Assembly: GCF_036711975.1 (NCBI RefSeq)
Contig: NC_091976.1
Coordinates: forward strand, 31,930,001 to 31,994,000
From: Onthophagus taurus
Taxonomy: Eukaryota > Arthropoda > Insecta > Coleoptera > Scarabaeidae
Direction of reading: 5' to 3'
Length of the DNA stretch: 64,000 bases
A program made the position numbers and the translations under genes. Below, piece by piece: positions 1 to 11,735 of the stretch; the stretch's first letter is position 1; the number at the start of each line of letters is the position of its first letter. The notes below the pieces were generated by a model that made no database searches, was not told where the DNA came from, and worked only from the letters and a program-made list of their open reading frames with translations.

Positions 1-165
1 ATTTGCCTGTGAGAAATTAGTGTGAACTACATCAACTTGTCCACTACGGTCCATTGCGGCAGATACATATTGAGCAAAACTTAGTAGGTTAATGGCAGCA
101 GATTTATCTGTGTGGAAGCCATGCTGACAATTTGTTCAAATAGCTTTGTAAAGTTATTGATCCAT
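1..165 (-). mobile_element. LINE reverse transcriptase fragment (Jockey-like), degenerate
   Basis: Read on the minus strand, about 40 codons match the reverse-transcriptase segment of Jockey-type LINEs. They contain QHGF, then a degraded GRSTxTNL-like stretch (TDKSAAINLL), then DRSGQVDVVHTNFS, which corresponds to the usual DxxGxxDVVYTDFSKAFD motif. A TKLFEQIV segment just upstream lies in a different frame, so at least one frameshift separates the two. The piece runs off the window edge. It resembles the fragment at 35143-36010 (same QHGF and GQMDV/TDLSKAFD order) and is probably the same family. Not functional. Confidence 0.7.
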
Positions 166-600
166 TCTAGTAAACCGGGCAAATCCTGCTTAATTTTCAT
201 GTCTTTGGAAATTCAGAGTTTTTGATTATTAGGTTGAAAATATGTAAGAGTGCAGTCCTTGACTAAAAATATACATACGACTACTCTTTAGCAGGAATCC
301 TATCTGGGCCCGTTGTAGCCTTTGCCTTGAATTTTTTTAAAGTATCATAAACAGCGTGATCGTTACCAGTAGGTTCAATTGATGCAGGAATTATGAACTG
401 GATGCGAAACACCAATAAGAATTACAAGCAATCCTTTATATACAAAGGATTTGATCACATAACTAGAGAAATACTCTTATCACAAGTTGTGCTAAAAGAC
501 ATAAAAAGACACTTCATCATCTTGTGGATATTGAGGTTATTGAACTTCTGGACACTTCACAGCTAATGAAAAGACATACAAGATAATTTAAGATTATCTT
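166..600. other. No gene recognised
   Basis: AT-rich sequence between the LINE relic and the cuticle-gene relic. A TATATA string lies near 435, but no start codon followed by a usable splice donor was found before 626. Confidence 0.4.
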
Positions 601-625
601 CAATAATTATTTTTTTAATTTTTAG

Positions 626-928
626 TTCTTTGCCACTCTCCTTTTATTCATCGCTGGATCAAAAGGCGGTGTTATAACCACGGATCTTAGTCATGGTCTT
701 TTAGGATCAGCAACCCCATTAGCAACGTTAACGGCAGTACCAATATCTTCTCTTGGACATGGAGTTTCTTCAGTGGTATCTTCTGGAACTTTAGCACCTA
801 GCGTTACAGGATTGGGTCATTTAGGTGTAACAGCTCCAATTGCTCTTCCAGCTGTATCAACTGTCTCTGTTGGAACTTTAGGATTGTTGGGAAATACTTT
901 GGGAGGTCACGTTTTGTCGACTCATTAA
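626..928 (+). pseudogene. Cuticle-type secreted protein, exon 2 only
   Basis: After a splice-acceptor-like TTTTTAG (619-625) comes an open frame of 100 codons ending in TAA at 926-928. It opens with a hydrophobic stretch (FFATLLLFIAGS), exactly as exon 2 of the neighbouring cuticle-type genes opens inside the signal peptide. The rest is rich in Ser, Thr, Val, Leu and Gly, with repeated LGHG/LGHLG steps. The four-codon first exon seen in all neighbours was not found: no ATG followed by a GT donor lies in the ~150 bases upstream. It may be a relic that lost exon 1, or a live gene with a distant first exon. It lacks the GPSG motif of its neighbours. Confidence 0.5.
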
Positions 929-2040
929 ATCGTTATTAATTTAAAATTTGAATTTTATGAATTATTCTTGTAGTTTTCTTCTCTTAAAAAAAAATAATTA
1001 TTAAAATTTTATAATGATAAAGAAAATTGTTAAATTACAACGAAAAGCGACGATTAATAAATAATCAATGGGAAATGGGTGCGTACTCTTATTTCACAAT
1101 AACTATTTATAAATTCCGCATGTTCGTGATTGTTGCGGTTGAGCGGTATTTAATTTTTTTAGAAACCTAGTAAATGCATAGTCATGGTTTACATATTAAA
1201 TTCATTTCATATAAGAAAAGACATCGATACCTTTATAATTTACATAAATAATTTACCAGAAAACTTTAAAGTTTATGATGTTGACCTATTGCTCTACTAG
1301 GAAACGCGAGGGTCAAAGATTTGATGCATTTAAAATGGGTGTGGACTAGAACCGAGGAAATATCATCGTTGCTCTTGCACCAGATATGGAGATAAAAATT
1401 TCCATACCCTCCTTTAATTAACAAGTAATACCTTTATGACGCTATTTAGGCTTGTGTTCGAAGGATATACTCAATTAATTGTAAGGTTAAATAAAATAAG
1501 TAAACTTGTGGTAAATATTTCATGGTCGCCGTTATGGTCGATCTAACGGAATTTACCAGAAAATCGAAGTAAATTAAAAAGAAAAAAATGCAATGTTAAG
1601 GATACACGCATTCACTTTTATTATCTCGACCACTTGGACAATGGTTAAAGTGTTTGTTCTAAGTAAAAATTTCGCGTAATTACCATTTCGTGATCCTGGT
1701 CGTGACAAAGAGATTGTTGGCATTGCTGTTTGTAAGTTGAACAAGTTTCAGTGTCAGTTTAATTGCATAATGTTATGGTAATATGTAATGATATATAACC
1801 ACAACACTCGGAATTTAAAGTGCTCTAAATAAAATATTAAATCTTTAAGAATATTTTATTGTTAATATTTTTTAAGTAATATTGTTACCTTAATCTTAGG
1901 GAATAAAAAAAATGTACGGATATTGGAAAGCTAAACTATGGGCGCGGTCTCACGAGTGGCGGGGACTAAAGTCAGCCCACCGATTTTCGAACAACTAAAA
2001 AGCAAAGAGACAGATAAACGGTAGAAGCGAAGGTCAGAAA
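929..2040. other. Intergenic, no gene seen
   Basis: AT-rich spacer between the relic at 626 and the promoter at 2046. No coding pattern, tandem repeat or transposon protein was recognised. Confidence 0.4.
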
Positions 2041-2045
2041 TTACC

Positions 2046-2084
2046 TATATAAAGTTAACCCGAGCAAGTAGAAGGCACTCTCAG
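2046..2084 (+). promoter_or_regulatory. TATA box and initiator of the gene at 2119
   Basis: TATATAAA at 2046-2053 is followed about 30 bases later by an initiator-like TCAG at 2081-2084. The start codon is at 2119. The same arrangement stands before the paralogue at 4433. Confidence 0.7.
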
Positions 2085-2118
2085 AAGTTCATTTGACCTA
2101 ACGAGATCTCTTCTAATC

Positions 2119-2668
2119 ATGAACGCCTTGGTTAGTATAAAACCAACCCTTTTGTGGTAATAAATGTTACTAAAGAAATGTTTGATTCTAGTTTGTTGTC
2201 GCCCTTGCCTTTTTGGCTGCTGCCAATGCTAAACCATCTGGTCATGGTACTGGTGCTGTAATTTCTGGCCCAGCTGGTGTTGTTACTGGACATGGTGCCG
2301 TAGGACCAACTGGTCTTCCCAATGGCCATGGAGGTTGGGGTGGTGGATGGGGACATGGAGGAGGATGGGGTGCTGGTGCCTGGGGAGGACATGGTGGATG
2401 GGGAGGATATGGAGGAGATGCCGTTGTTGGTCATGGAGTAGCTGTTGTTGGACCTTCTGCTCATGGTGGAGCTTGGGCTGGAGCTGGTCATGGAGGTTGG
2501 GGTGGATGGGGAGGCGCTGGTTGGGGTGCCGGTTGGGGCGCTGGACACGGAGCCCATGGAGTAGCCGTTGTTGGACCAGCTACCGTCCCAGCTGCCGTTG
2601 TTGGACCATCCGGTAAAGTTGTTGCCGATGGATTGTACGGAGTCGGGCATGGACATGGTCATTGGTAA
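2119..2668 (+). CDS. Gly/His/Trp-rich cuticle-type secreted protein (162 aa, two exons)
   Basis: Exon 1 (2119-2130) encodes MNAL and ends at a GTTAGT donor. Exon 2 (2192-2668) follows a CTAG acceptor. The joined frame gives 162 residues. A signal peptide covers residues 1-17 (ending AAANA). After it come GHGTGAVISGPAGVVTGHG, a long block of GHGGWGG-type repeats, and a tail with VVGPSGKVV ending GHGHGHW. Low-complexity Gly/His/Trp proteins of this kind occur in insect cuticle, where His can bond to catechol quinones during sclerotisation; that role is inferred here. No chitin-binding Rebers-Riddiford motif is visible. It is the tandem paralogue of the gene at 4433, with the same exon layout, signal peptide and ends. 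A polyadenylation signal AATAAA lies at 2969-2974. Confidence 0.85.
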
Positions 2669-4350
2669 TTACAGAAAAACCAAAAACAACCCCTTTTGAT
2701 CGCAACTATACGACTTAAGCCTGTCTAATGGACTGTTCTTATGATTCTTTTTTCTTTATTATTTTCTTTTCTTGCCATCACTCGTACCAATCTTCCTATT
2801 TATATGCTGTATCAGTATGAGCACCGTATACGCGATATTTTAACATCTCTTAGTCTGGACGGGACGCTTCGTATATTGTTGATTATTAGGACGAACACAA
2901 CTGCCTCGAATTTTATATCGTTTGCCTCTGTACAATTTGTACATATTTATGTATTATTAAATGTGTTAAATAAATCGATGTGTATATACATTTTTGTTTT
3001 TTTTTATGTAATATTTACATTTATTTCAATTCTTATTACTTTATTGAGATAATAAAAACTAGAAACAATTAGCCTCACTCAATTCATTTTGAATTTTTGT
3101 CCTTACTATCCTATCTCTAATAACATTTCTGACTGAGATACTTCCTCGTCGAAGACACTTTGCAGATATTAAACCTATAAGAAATGCTCTTAATATTGTC
3201 ATAAAACTTTATTTCATTATATGATATGAGAAGAATAATGAACATCGTTGATTTCTTAATGCCATGGTTCTTTCTTCAACATCACCTGTTAACTTCTATA
3301 AATTGCTGGTCATTTAGCCACTAAAAGCCTAACTTAGAGTATTCCCTCTAACACATTTAAAGTGCACTTTATTTGTTAATGGTCAACCCAAATGTCAAAA
3401 AGATGAACCTGGGAAGAAAATAATTATGGCTAAAACTATGATTAACATGATATCATCTTAAAACTGGCCATCATATTCTTATGCATCGGTGGCAACCTCT
3501 ATCTTTTCATTAATTAAGGTCGCTTGCTGACTAATATCATATGAACCTGAAACTGGTCATCATATTGTGAGACCTCACTCGTAATTTTTTGAATAATTTC
3601 GGTGATTTTATCTTAAATCTAATTATATAGTATTAAAATTTACGCGTAAATTACAAATTATAAAATAAAAAGTAATTTTACATATTCCACATTAAATTAA
3701 TAATTCATGATGAATAAATGAATAGCATAAACTGCTATATCATTAGCGTTAAGTTCCAATCACCACAAATTTGTATTTTTAATCGATTATTATATAATTA
3801 ACGATCGGTAAATAATAGGCTGATTTCTTTAATAGATTTTTGTTGGTTACTTGGTTAAAATAAATTTATATTATTTTTATTTCAAGAGGTTGTCAACCTT
3901 GATATACATATCGTAGCCTTTAGGTCGTTATTTATTTATTTCTACGATTTTTTCTTCCACAAAGGACAAGACACCTCCAGTATTATACGTTTTGATCATT
4001 CAATATCGGCGTTGAGTTAGAACACTTTTACAATTATAACAATAAATTATCTAAATCCATTCTTAATCCTTCTGGCTATTTAGCTTTAAGCGTATAACAG
4101 TAATTTAGATATTATAAGGACGTAATTATATAGCAAAGCGTAGTTTTTTTACTAATATGCCGCATTCCTGCACAGGGACCCTGATATGCGCGCGTTCTTT
4201 GCTTGATCCGACTAATATTCATGAACAAACTAAAAAAAAATCATGTAATAATTAGAAAGCCGGGTGGGTGAGGTTACGTGGTGGGGTACACAGTTGATTT
4301 TTGAGAGTTTGGCGCAAAAAGATAAGTAACTGGAGTAAATGAAGGTCAAA
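2669..4350. other. 3' UTR of the 2119 gene and intergenic spacer
   Basis: The 3' UTR probably ends soon after AATAAA at 2969. Beyond it is AT-rich spacer. Two loosely similar ~30-base stretches near 3450 and 3540 share an 'actgg(c/t)catcatatt' core. No gene seen. Confidence 0.4.
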
Positions 4351-4356
4351 AAGGAC

Positions 4357-4389
4357 TATATAAACTATTTATGTCCATTGGGTAGTCAG
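4357..4389 (+). promoter_or_regulatory. TATA box and initiator of the gene at 4433
   Basis: TATATAAA at 4357-4364, then TCAG at 4386-4389, then the start codon at 4433. Confidence 0.7.
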
Positions 4390-4432
4390 ATTGTGAAGTC
4401 CAATTGACTCGACAAGATCTCAAGAATCTAAA

Positions 4433-5082
4433 ATGAACGCATTGGTAAGTTCATTTACTAAAAATGTTAGATAATATTATAATAAAGTATTTTTTGGATG
4501 TTTTAGATCGTCTTCGCTCTTGTCTGCTTATCAGCAGTTAACGCCAGACCTGGAGGTCATGGCTCTGGTGCTGTGGTCTCTGGACCAGCTGGAGTTGTAA
4601 CCGGCCATGGTGCTGTAGGACCTGATGGTAATGCCAATGGACATGGAGGATGGGGTGGTGGATGGGGAGGTGGATGGGGAGGACATGGAGGATGGGGAGG
4701 ATGGGGTGGAAACGGAGCTTGGGGAGGACATGGTGGATGGGGTGGAGATGGTGGATGGGATGGTGATGATGGCAGCTACCCAGGTGACACCGATGATGAT
4801 GGCAGTTGGGGTGGACACGGAGGATGGAATGGAGATGGTGGATGGGATGGTGATGATGGCAGTTGGGGAGGACATGGTGGATATGGTGGTGATGCCGTCG
4901 TTGGACACGGTGTAGCCATCGTAGGACCTGCTGCCGGAGGTGGTAGCGAACTCCAAAGCCACGGACCCGGTGTCGCCATCGTTGGACCACACACTGTACC
5001 AGCTACCGTTGTTGGACCAGCCGGTAAAGTAGCTGCTGTTGGTCTTTACGGCGTTGGACACGGTGGTCATGGTCATTGGTAA
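4433..5082 (+). CDS. Gly/His/Trp/Asp-rich cuticle-type secreted protein (195 aa, two exons)
   Basis: Exon 1 (4433-4444) encodes MNAL and ends at a GTAAGT donor. Exon 2 starts at 4507 after TTTTAG and ends with TAA at 5080-5082. The signal peptide ends at residue 17 (AVNA). The mature protein starts RPGGHGSGAVVSGPAG, then has Gly-Trp repeats as in the gene at 2119. Here they are interleaved with acidic blocks (GDDGSYPGD, DTDDDGSWGG) that the paralogue lacks. The tail has VVGPAGKVA and ends GHGHW. The acidic insert (about residues 75-125) contains a near-duplicate DGGWDGDDGS unit, so slippage or unequal exchange probably enlarged it. Cuticle or matrix role is inferred from composition. AATAAA at 5223-5228. 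Confidence 0.85.
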
Positions 5083-5630
5083 ATCTAGACGCAACTTAAT
5101 CATGTACGAGTGACTAAGATTTAACTAGCTCCTTATTGACGATTTTTTTCGTCAATTAATTTTTATTTTTTGCTTTGTGTATATATGATTATTCATATTA
5201 AATGTGACTATAAATTGTATTAAATAAAAGAACATATAAAAATGATTATTTCAGTTTTTCTTTTATAAAATCATCGATTAAATCGCATTCTTCAAAATAA
5301 TAGCGATTAAATGTTATTGTTGGGCGAGGTTCAATAGCATTACACCACAGATATGTATCTTGAACATTCTGAAAAGGTAATTGGCACAATGAAGGCCGTG
5401 CCTTTGCTATATATTTACGTTTCCTATTAGTCATGTCTTTTATAACGCAAAGTGCACCCGGCGAAATATCACACGATTAACGTGGGTGGTACACTTTCAT
5501 TAAGCACCCAAGTCTAATTTAAATTAATGTCATTAAGTTAAACAATTCAATCTAACGATTATTTCTGCAAAGATAATTTTCTTTTATAAAAATCAATAAA
5601 TTTTATTCAACTTTAATTTTGTGTATACCT
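5083..5630. other. 3' UTR and spacer
   Basis: The 3' UTR of the 4433 gene ends near 5228. A 62-codon open frame on the minus strand (5246-5434) has no recognised similarity, and no promoter or splice sites were seen. The remainder leads into the satellite array. Confidence 0.35.
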
Positions 5631-5639
5631 ATTTAAAGA

Positions 5640-8560
5640 TAATATTTGAGGCTAGACGAACTTAAAGAGTATACTTTTAGCTTTAATTCGGTATAAAAAT
5701 CATTCTTGTGTCTTAAAAAATAAAGCTCACACGATTTTTTGAAGCTAATCGATTTTTATCACAATTTGAAAATTTCACCAAAAAACTATTCTTTAATTTT
5801 TATGTTATTGCATCCGATTTATACACTTTAATTTTAGTCAGCATATATTATTTGAAAGAGCATACTTTAAGCTTTAATTCAGTATAAAAATCATTCTTGT
5901 ATCTTAAAAAATAAAGCTCATACGATTTTTTGAAATTTATCAAATTTTTTCACAATTTAAAAATTTTATCCAAAAACAGCTCTTTAATTGATATTTTTTT
6001 GAACACGAATTTAAATATTGATCGGCATATACCATCTTAAAGAGTATACTTTTAGCTTTAATTCGGTATAAAAATCATTCTTGTGTCTTAAAAAATAAAG
6101 CTCACACGATTTTTTGAAGTTAACCGATTTTTATTACAATTTGAAAATTTCACCCAAAAACTATTCTTTAATTTTTATGTTATTGCAGCCGATTTATACA
6201 CTTTAATTTTAATCAGCATATATTATTTGAAAGAGTATACTTTAAGCTTTAATTTAGTATAGAAATCATTCTAGTATCTTAAAAAATAAAGCTCATACGA
6301 TTTTTTGAAATTTCCAAATTTTTTCACAATTTAAAAATTTTATCCAAAAATTGCTCTTTAATTAATTGATATTTTTTTGAAGACGAATTTAAATATTGAT
6401 CGGCATATATCACCTTAAAGAGTATACTTTTAGCTTTAATTCGGTATAAAAATCATTCTTGTATCTTAAAAAATAAAGCTCACACGATTTTTTGAACTTA
6501 ACCGATTTTTATCACAATTTGAAAATTTCACCCAAAAACTATTCTTTAATTTTTATGTTATTGCAGCCGATTTATACACTTTAATTTTAATCAGCATATA
6601 TTATTTGAAAGAGTATACTTTAAGCTTTAATTTAGTATAGAAATCATTCTTGTATCTTAAAAAATAAAGCTCACACGATTTTTTGAAATTTATTAAATTT
6701 TTTCACAATTTAAAAATTTTATCCAAAAACAGCTCATTAATTGATATTTTTTTGAAGACGAATTTAAATATTGATCGGCATATACCATCTTAAAGAGTAT
6801 ACTTTTAGCTTTAATTCGGTATAAAAATCTTTCTTGAGTTTTAAAAAATAAAGCTCACACGAGTATTTGAAGTTAATCAATTTTTATTACAATTTTAAAA
6901 TTTCACTCAAAAACTATTCTTTAATTTTTATGTTATTGCAGCCGATTTATACACTTTAATTTTAATCAGCATATATTATTTGAAAAAGTATACTTTAAGC
7001 TTTAATTCAGTATAGAAATCATTCTAGTATCTTAAAGAATAAAGCTCACACGATTTTTTGAACTTAACCGATTTTTATCACAATTTGAAAATTCACCCAA
7101 AAACTATTCTTTAATTTTTATGTTATCGCAGCCGATTTATACACTTTAATTTTAATCAGCATATATTATTTGAAAAAGTATACTTTAAGCTTTAATTCAG
7201 TATAGAAATCATTCTTGTATCTTAAAAAATAAAGCTCACACGATTTTTTGAAGTTTATCAAATTTCTTCACAATTTGAAAATTTTATCCAAAAACAGCTC
7301 TTTAATTGATATTTTTTTAAAGACAAATTTAAATATTGATTGGCATATACCATCTTAAAGAGTATACTTTTAGCTTTAATTCGGTATAAAAATCATTCTT
7401 GTATCTTAAAAAATAAAGCTCACACGATTTTTTGAACTTAACCGATTTTTATCACAATTTGAAAATTCACCCAAAAACTATTCTTTAATTTTTATGTTAT
7501 CGCAGCCGATTTATACACTTTAATTTTAATCAGCATATATTATTTGAAAAAGTATACTTTAAGCTTTAATTCAGTATAGAAATCATTTTAATATCTTAAA
7601 AAATAAAGCTCACACGATTTTTTGAAATTTATCAAATTTCTTCACAATTTAAAAATTTTATCCAAAAACAGCTCTTTAATTGATATTTTTTTTAAGACGA
7701 ATTTAAAATTTTAATCGGCATATACCATCTTAAAGAGTATATTTTGAGTTTTAATTCGGTATAAAAATCATTCTTGTATCTTAAAAAATAAAGCTCACAC
7801 GATTTTTTGAACTTAACCGATTTTTATCACAATTTGAAAATTCACCCAAAAACTATTCTTTAATTTTTATGTTATCGCAGCCGATTTATACACTTTAATT
7901 TTAATCAGCATATATTATTTGAAAAAGTATACTTTAAGCTTTAATTCAGTATAGAAATCATTCTTGTATCTTAAAAAATAAAGCTCACACGATTTTTTGA
8001 AGTTTATCAAATTTCTTCACAATTTAAAAATTTTATCCAAAAACAGCTCTTTAATTGATATTTTTTTGAAAACGAAGTTAAATATTGATTGGCATATACC
8101 ATCTTAAAGAGTATACTTTTAGCTTTAATTCGGTATAAAAAGCATTCTTGTGGCTTAAAAAATAAAGCTCAGACGATATTTTGAAATTTATCAAATTTCT
8201 TCCCAATTTAAAAATTTTATCCAAAAACAGCTCTTCAGTTGATATTTTTTTGGAGACGAATTTAAATATTGATCGGCATATACCATCTTAAAGAGTATAT
8301 TTTGAGCTTTAATTTAATACAAAAATCATTAGTATATCTTCTAAAATAAAGCTCGCACGATTTTTTGAAGTTAGCCATTTTTATTACAATTTGAAAGCTT
8401 CACCCAAAAACAATTCTTTCATTTTTATTTTATTGAAGCCGATTTCTACACATTAATTTTAATCAGCATAAATAGTATACTTTAAGCTTTAATTCAGCAT
8501 TCACCCATTCTTCTATTTAAAAAAATAAAGCTCACACGAAACTTTGAAATTAATCAATTT
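5640..8560. repeat. AT-rich satellite, ~187 bp monomers in alternating dimers
   Basis: The string 'taaagctca' recurs near 5721, 5912, 6096, 6287, 6474, 6665, 6849, 7040, 7230, 7414, 7604, 7789, 7979, 8163, 8347 and 8526. Spacings alternate between about 190 and 184. Two monomer types alternate: one with 'ccgatttttatcacaatttg' and 'gcagccgatttatacac', the other with 'tttatccaaaaacagctc' and 'attgatcggcatatacc'. The higher-order unit is therefore about 375 bp. The last two or three units (after ~8300) are more diverged, as expected at an array edge. Confidence 0.9.
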
Positions 8561-9240
8561 TTACAGAACATTTTTTTTGTACTTTTGACTCCAATTTTAC
8601 AATATTCTTCTTGATCAGTATCTACCACCTTAAACAACAAACTTTAAGCTTTAATTTAATATAAAAATAATTCTTGCATCTTAAGAAATAAAATAATTCC
8701 AATTTTTTAACCTTAACCATACAACAATGATTGATTATTTATAAAAAGAACGGTTTGGTTTTACTACGTATTTCTTGAAAGTGTTATTTTTTCTTAGCAA
8801 TGCAATGCCGTCTGACTAACACATTCCCGTTACGATTATTTATTTGCGGACCTAATCACAGCAATAACAATATTAGAAATATGACGCATTCAGAAACCCT
8901 ATAACTATTTCATAAATTTCTACATCGATTTTGCACGTGACTTTAACAGATATGAATGGATTATCCATGTGTTCCTCACTACATCCGGAATACATATGTC
9001 AACATAGACCAGTTTTTTCTAGAAATGTGGAAAATACGCCGAACCGCGTCATTAATGCAGATATTATGCTAACTTTTGCTTTTGTGTCGCGAAGAAATAT
9101 ACTCATAGAAATGCCCTGTACCACGAAGGAAAGGCGTGGCGTTAAGCGCAAAAATTATTGCAAGGTTGCCATACGGTTATAAAACTCTGGAATATATTAG
9201 TGCCAACGCTCATACGGAGGATTGTTTAGTTGGTGACAAG
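8561..9240. other. Satellite edge and upstream region of the 9248 gene
   Basis: Decayed satellite sequence to about 8700, then unique sequence. A weak TATA-like 'aatatatt' lies near 9191 and an initiator-like TTAGTT near 9226. No gene recognised. Confidence 0.4.
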
Positions 9241-9247
9241 TGGTATC

Positions 9248-11152
9248 ATGAAGCAACTGGTAGGTGTTAAGTTCATTTCTTAATTTATTTTTTAATTAAT
9301 TAATTTCGTTTATTTTTAGATATTTTTGGCATATTTCGGTTTAGCTGTATTTGCTAAACCTAGCCATCATCATCATCATCATCACCATCCCCTTGCTGAT
9401 GTTTACCCAATACATCCAGGCGTTGGTGCTATTTATAAAGGTCCAAATTCCGAAACGATTATAAAAGGTCCCGATGGAAGTGTGATTACCGCCGAAGCTG
9501 ATGGTGGTTCTATAGGAGTAGATGGTCATAGTGAAGCGGTTAGTCACGTAGCTGTTGAAACAATAAATCATGGAGTTGGTCTTGGTCATCAAGCTGTTAG
9601 TGCGTCAGCTGGAGCTTATGTTCAAACAAATTCCATAGCACCTGCACCTGTTATCGTTGCTAAAGCTCCAGCACCTGTTGTTGTAGCCGAACCAGTTGTA
9701 CTTGTTCAAGATAACAGAGATGTTGCATCATTGGATGGCCCATCAGGATCTATTTTACGTCATGGAGAAGATGCGATTATTTCAGGACCTTCTTCAACGA
9801 CATATAAAGGGGGTAAACATGTAATTGATGTTCCTAACATTGAGGTACAAGCTAGTGTTGTTGGTGCCTCAGGTCCAGGGTATGTTCATGGTCCTGTAGT
9901 TGCCCCAACACCGATAATATCACCTGTTCATGGACCTGTTGTTTCTCCTGTTCCAGTAGTATCTCCAGTACCATCAGTTTCTCCATTCCCTATTGTTTCT
10001 TCAGGTCCTATAGTGGAAACAATAGTTAGTTCAACACCTGGTCCAATTTTAATTAACCCACCACCAAGACCATTGAGACCAAGGCCTGTTTTAGTCGACA
10101 CAACCCATCCTTTTAAACCTTTATCTTCTCCTGTACCAGTTTTGGTAGATAATACCCACCTCGCCGGATCAACTTTAGGAACATCTTCAGTATTAGTTGA
10201 TAATTCTCAAATTTTACGAAATGAAGTGGTAGTTTCAAGTCCAGGTCCAATTCTACACGACACCTCAGCTATTTCAATCCACAACGAAGTAGTTCCCCAA
10301 GTCGTTGTTTCAAGTACTCCAAGTCCGGTGTTAAGTGCTACCCCAATCGTTGTAGCCCCATCTAAAACAATTGTTGCTGCACCAACCGTTGAATTAAGTC
10401 CACCTTCTGTTGGAATTTATTCAACACCCGCATCTCATATCGTTGGACATGCAAACGAAGAAGCTCTCTCAGCCATCATTGCTAAAAACGCCGAGGCTGA
10501 ACAATCTTATTTATCCGCCCTTCGATATGCTGGATATGAAAAAGCTTTAGCTGCGGAAGCTGAAAGGAAATCGTTAGCGGCAGCTATCGCATCTGGGGCT
10601 TATTCAGGACATGGAATTGCAGAACATTCTATTAATCCGGTTGTTAGCCAAGGAAATCACATAATTACAGGAGGTATTGTATCAAGCACAGCTGCACCTG
10701 TTATTGTTTCTAGCACTCCAGCCCCAATTTTGGTGACTTCAACTCCGGCTCATGGCGAAGTTGTTGGATTAGGACATGAAATTGTTTCAGTTGGGCCCCA
10801 AGTTTATCAAGAAAATGGGATCGTTTCGGTAACTCCAAAACCAGAGGTTATTGTTTCCAGACCAACAGCGATCTTGGCTCCTCATCCACCACCAGCTCTT
10901 GGCCAAATTATTGTTCAAAATGAACGAGTCTCTTCCGCTAGTAAATCTAGTGAGCATTCATCATCAGTAAAAAGCTCTTCATCTACAATATCTGGCCCAG
11001 CAGTTTTAGGGGGACCTCACGGATATAGATTACCAGCTGGTCCACCATTGGGATATCAATCTGATTACTCACAATGGCGTCAAAGTGTATCAAAACAAGC
11101 ATACCACGAAGAAGAAAGCGGTTATTCGGTCCAAAAAGGACTTTTGCATTAA
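9248..11152 (+). CDS. Large cuticle-type secreted protein with His8 tract (614 aa, two exons)
   Basis: Exon 1 (9248-9259) encodes MKQL and ends at a GTAGGT donor. Exon 2 runs from 9320 to the TAA at 11150-11152. The signal peptide covers residues 1-16 and is followed at once by KPS and eight consecutive His. Residues ~25-100 contain GPNSETIIKGPDGSVITAEA, which shares the GPxGSV motif with the neighbours. A Pro/Val/Ser-rich middle has repeated VSSTPxPIL-like and PVLVDNT-like units. Residues ~386-435 form an Ala/Glu-rich, probably helical segment (AEAEQSYLSALRYAGYEKAL). A Ser-rich stretch at ~540-565 precedes the end. No enzyme motif is visible. It is three to six times longer than its neighbours but has the same four-codon first exon. 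Probable structural extracellular protein. AATAAA at 11243-11248. Confidence 0.85.
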
Positions 11153-11735
11153 AATTTAATTTACTAGTCTAACGATTCTTATTTTATAACTTTATTTATG
11201 CGTAATATTTTAATGATTTTGCTGTAATTTTTAATTTATATTAATAAAATTGATGAGATAAAGTATTTTATTCTTTTTAAAGTGTTTAATAAGAAGATTA
11301 ATTTAAAAAACTAATCTATGTAAATTTAATAAAAATATAATAAAGTATTAATAAATGACAATTCGAGAGATTATTTCAAGTTATTTTGCGTTCACTTAAC
11401 ATGTGCAAATCCGATTAAGAATTACTTTCACTTTTAAACACATAAATATTCTCGACATTGTCCTTGTTGTTCTAAGCTTCCTTTAAGGGAAAATTGTATC
11501 TTTCCTATTTATTAATACACAATTAAATTCTTTGGATTATTACAAAATTTTTTATTGTTGTTGGTTTCTTTTAATGAATTTCGATGAGTAATGCATGTAA
11601 TTTGCATAAAACTCTACTTACTTGTATAATTAGAATAAATTGTGTTAAAATGTCAGTGCCAACAAAGTGCGCAGTAATTAAGGTCGAAGAAAATAATTAA
11701 TGAGTGTCTTTTATTTGTGAGCAAAAGTATAAATT
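11153..11735. other. 3' UTRs of convergent genes and spacer
   Basis: The 9248 gene (plus) and the 12070 gene (minus) converge here. The plus-strand polyadenylation signal is at 11243. No further gene was seen. Confidence 0.4.

Noticed and set aside
2132-5103. Long Ser/Thr- or His-rich frames antisense to the Gly-rich genes
   Set aside because: Shadows of GGN/CAT repeat codons on the opposite strand.
5246-5434. 62-codon minus-strand open frame (begins MTNRKRKY)
   Set aside because: No domain, promoter, splice sites or repeat family recognised; the length is compatible with chance.
8931-9182. 83-codon open frame upstream of the His8 gene
   Set aside because: No signal peptide, domain or splice context; overlaps the upstream region of the real gene.
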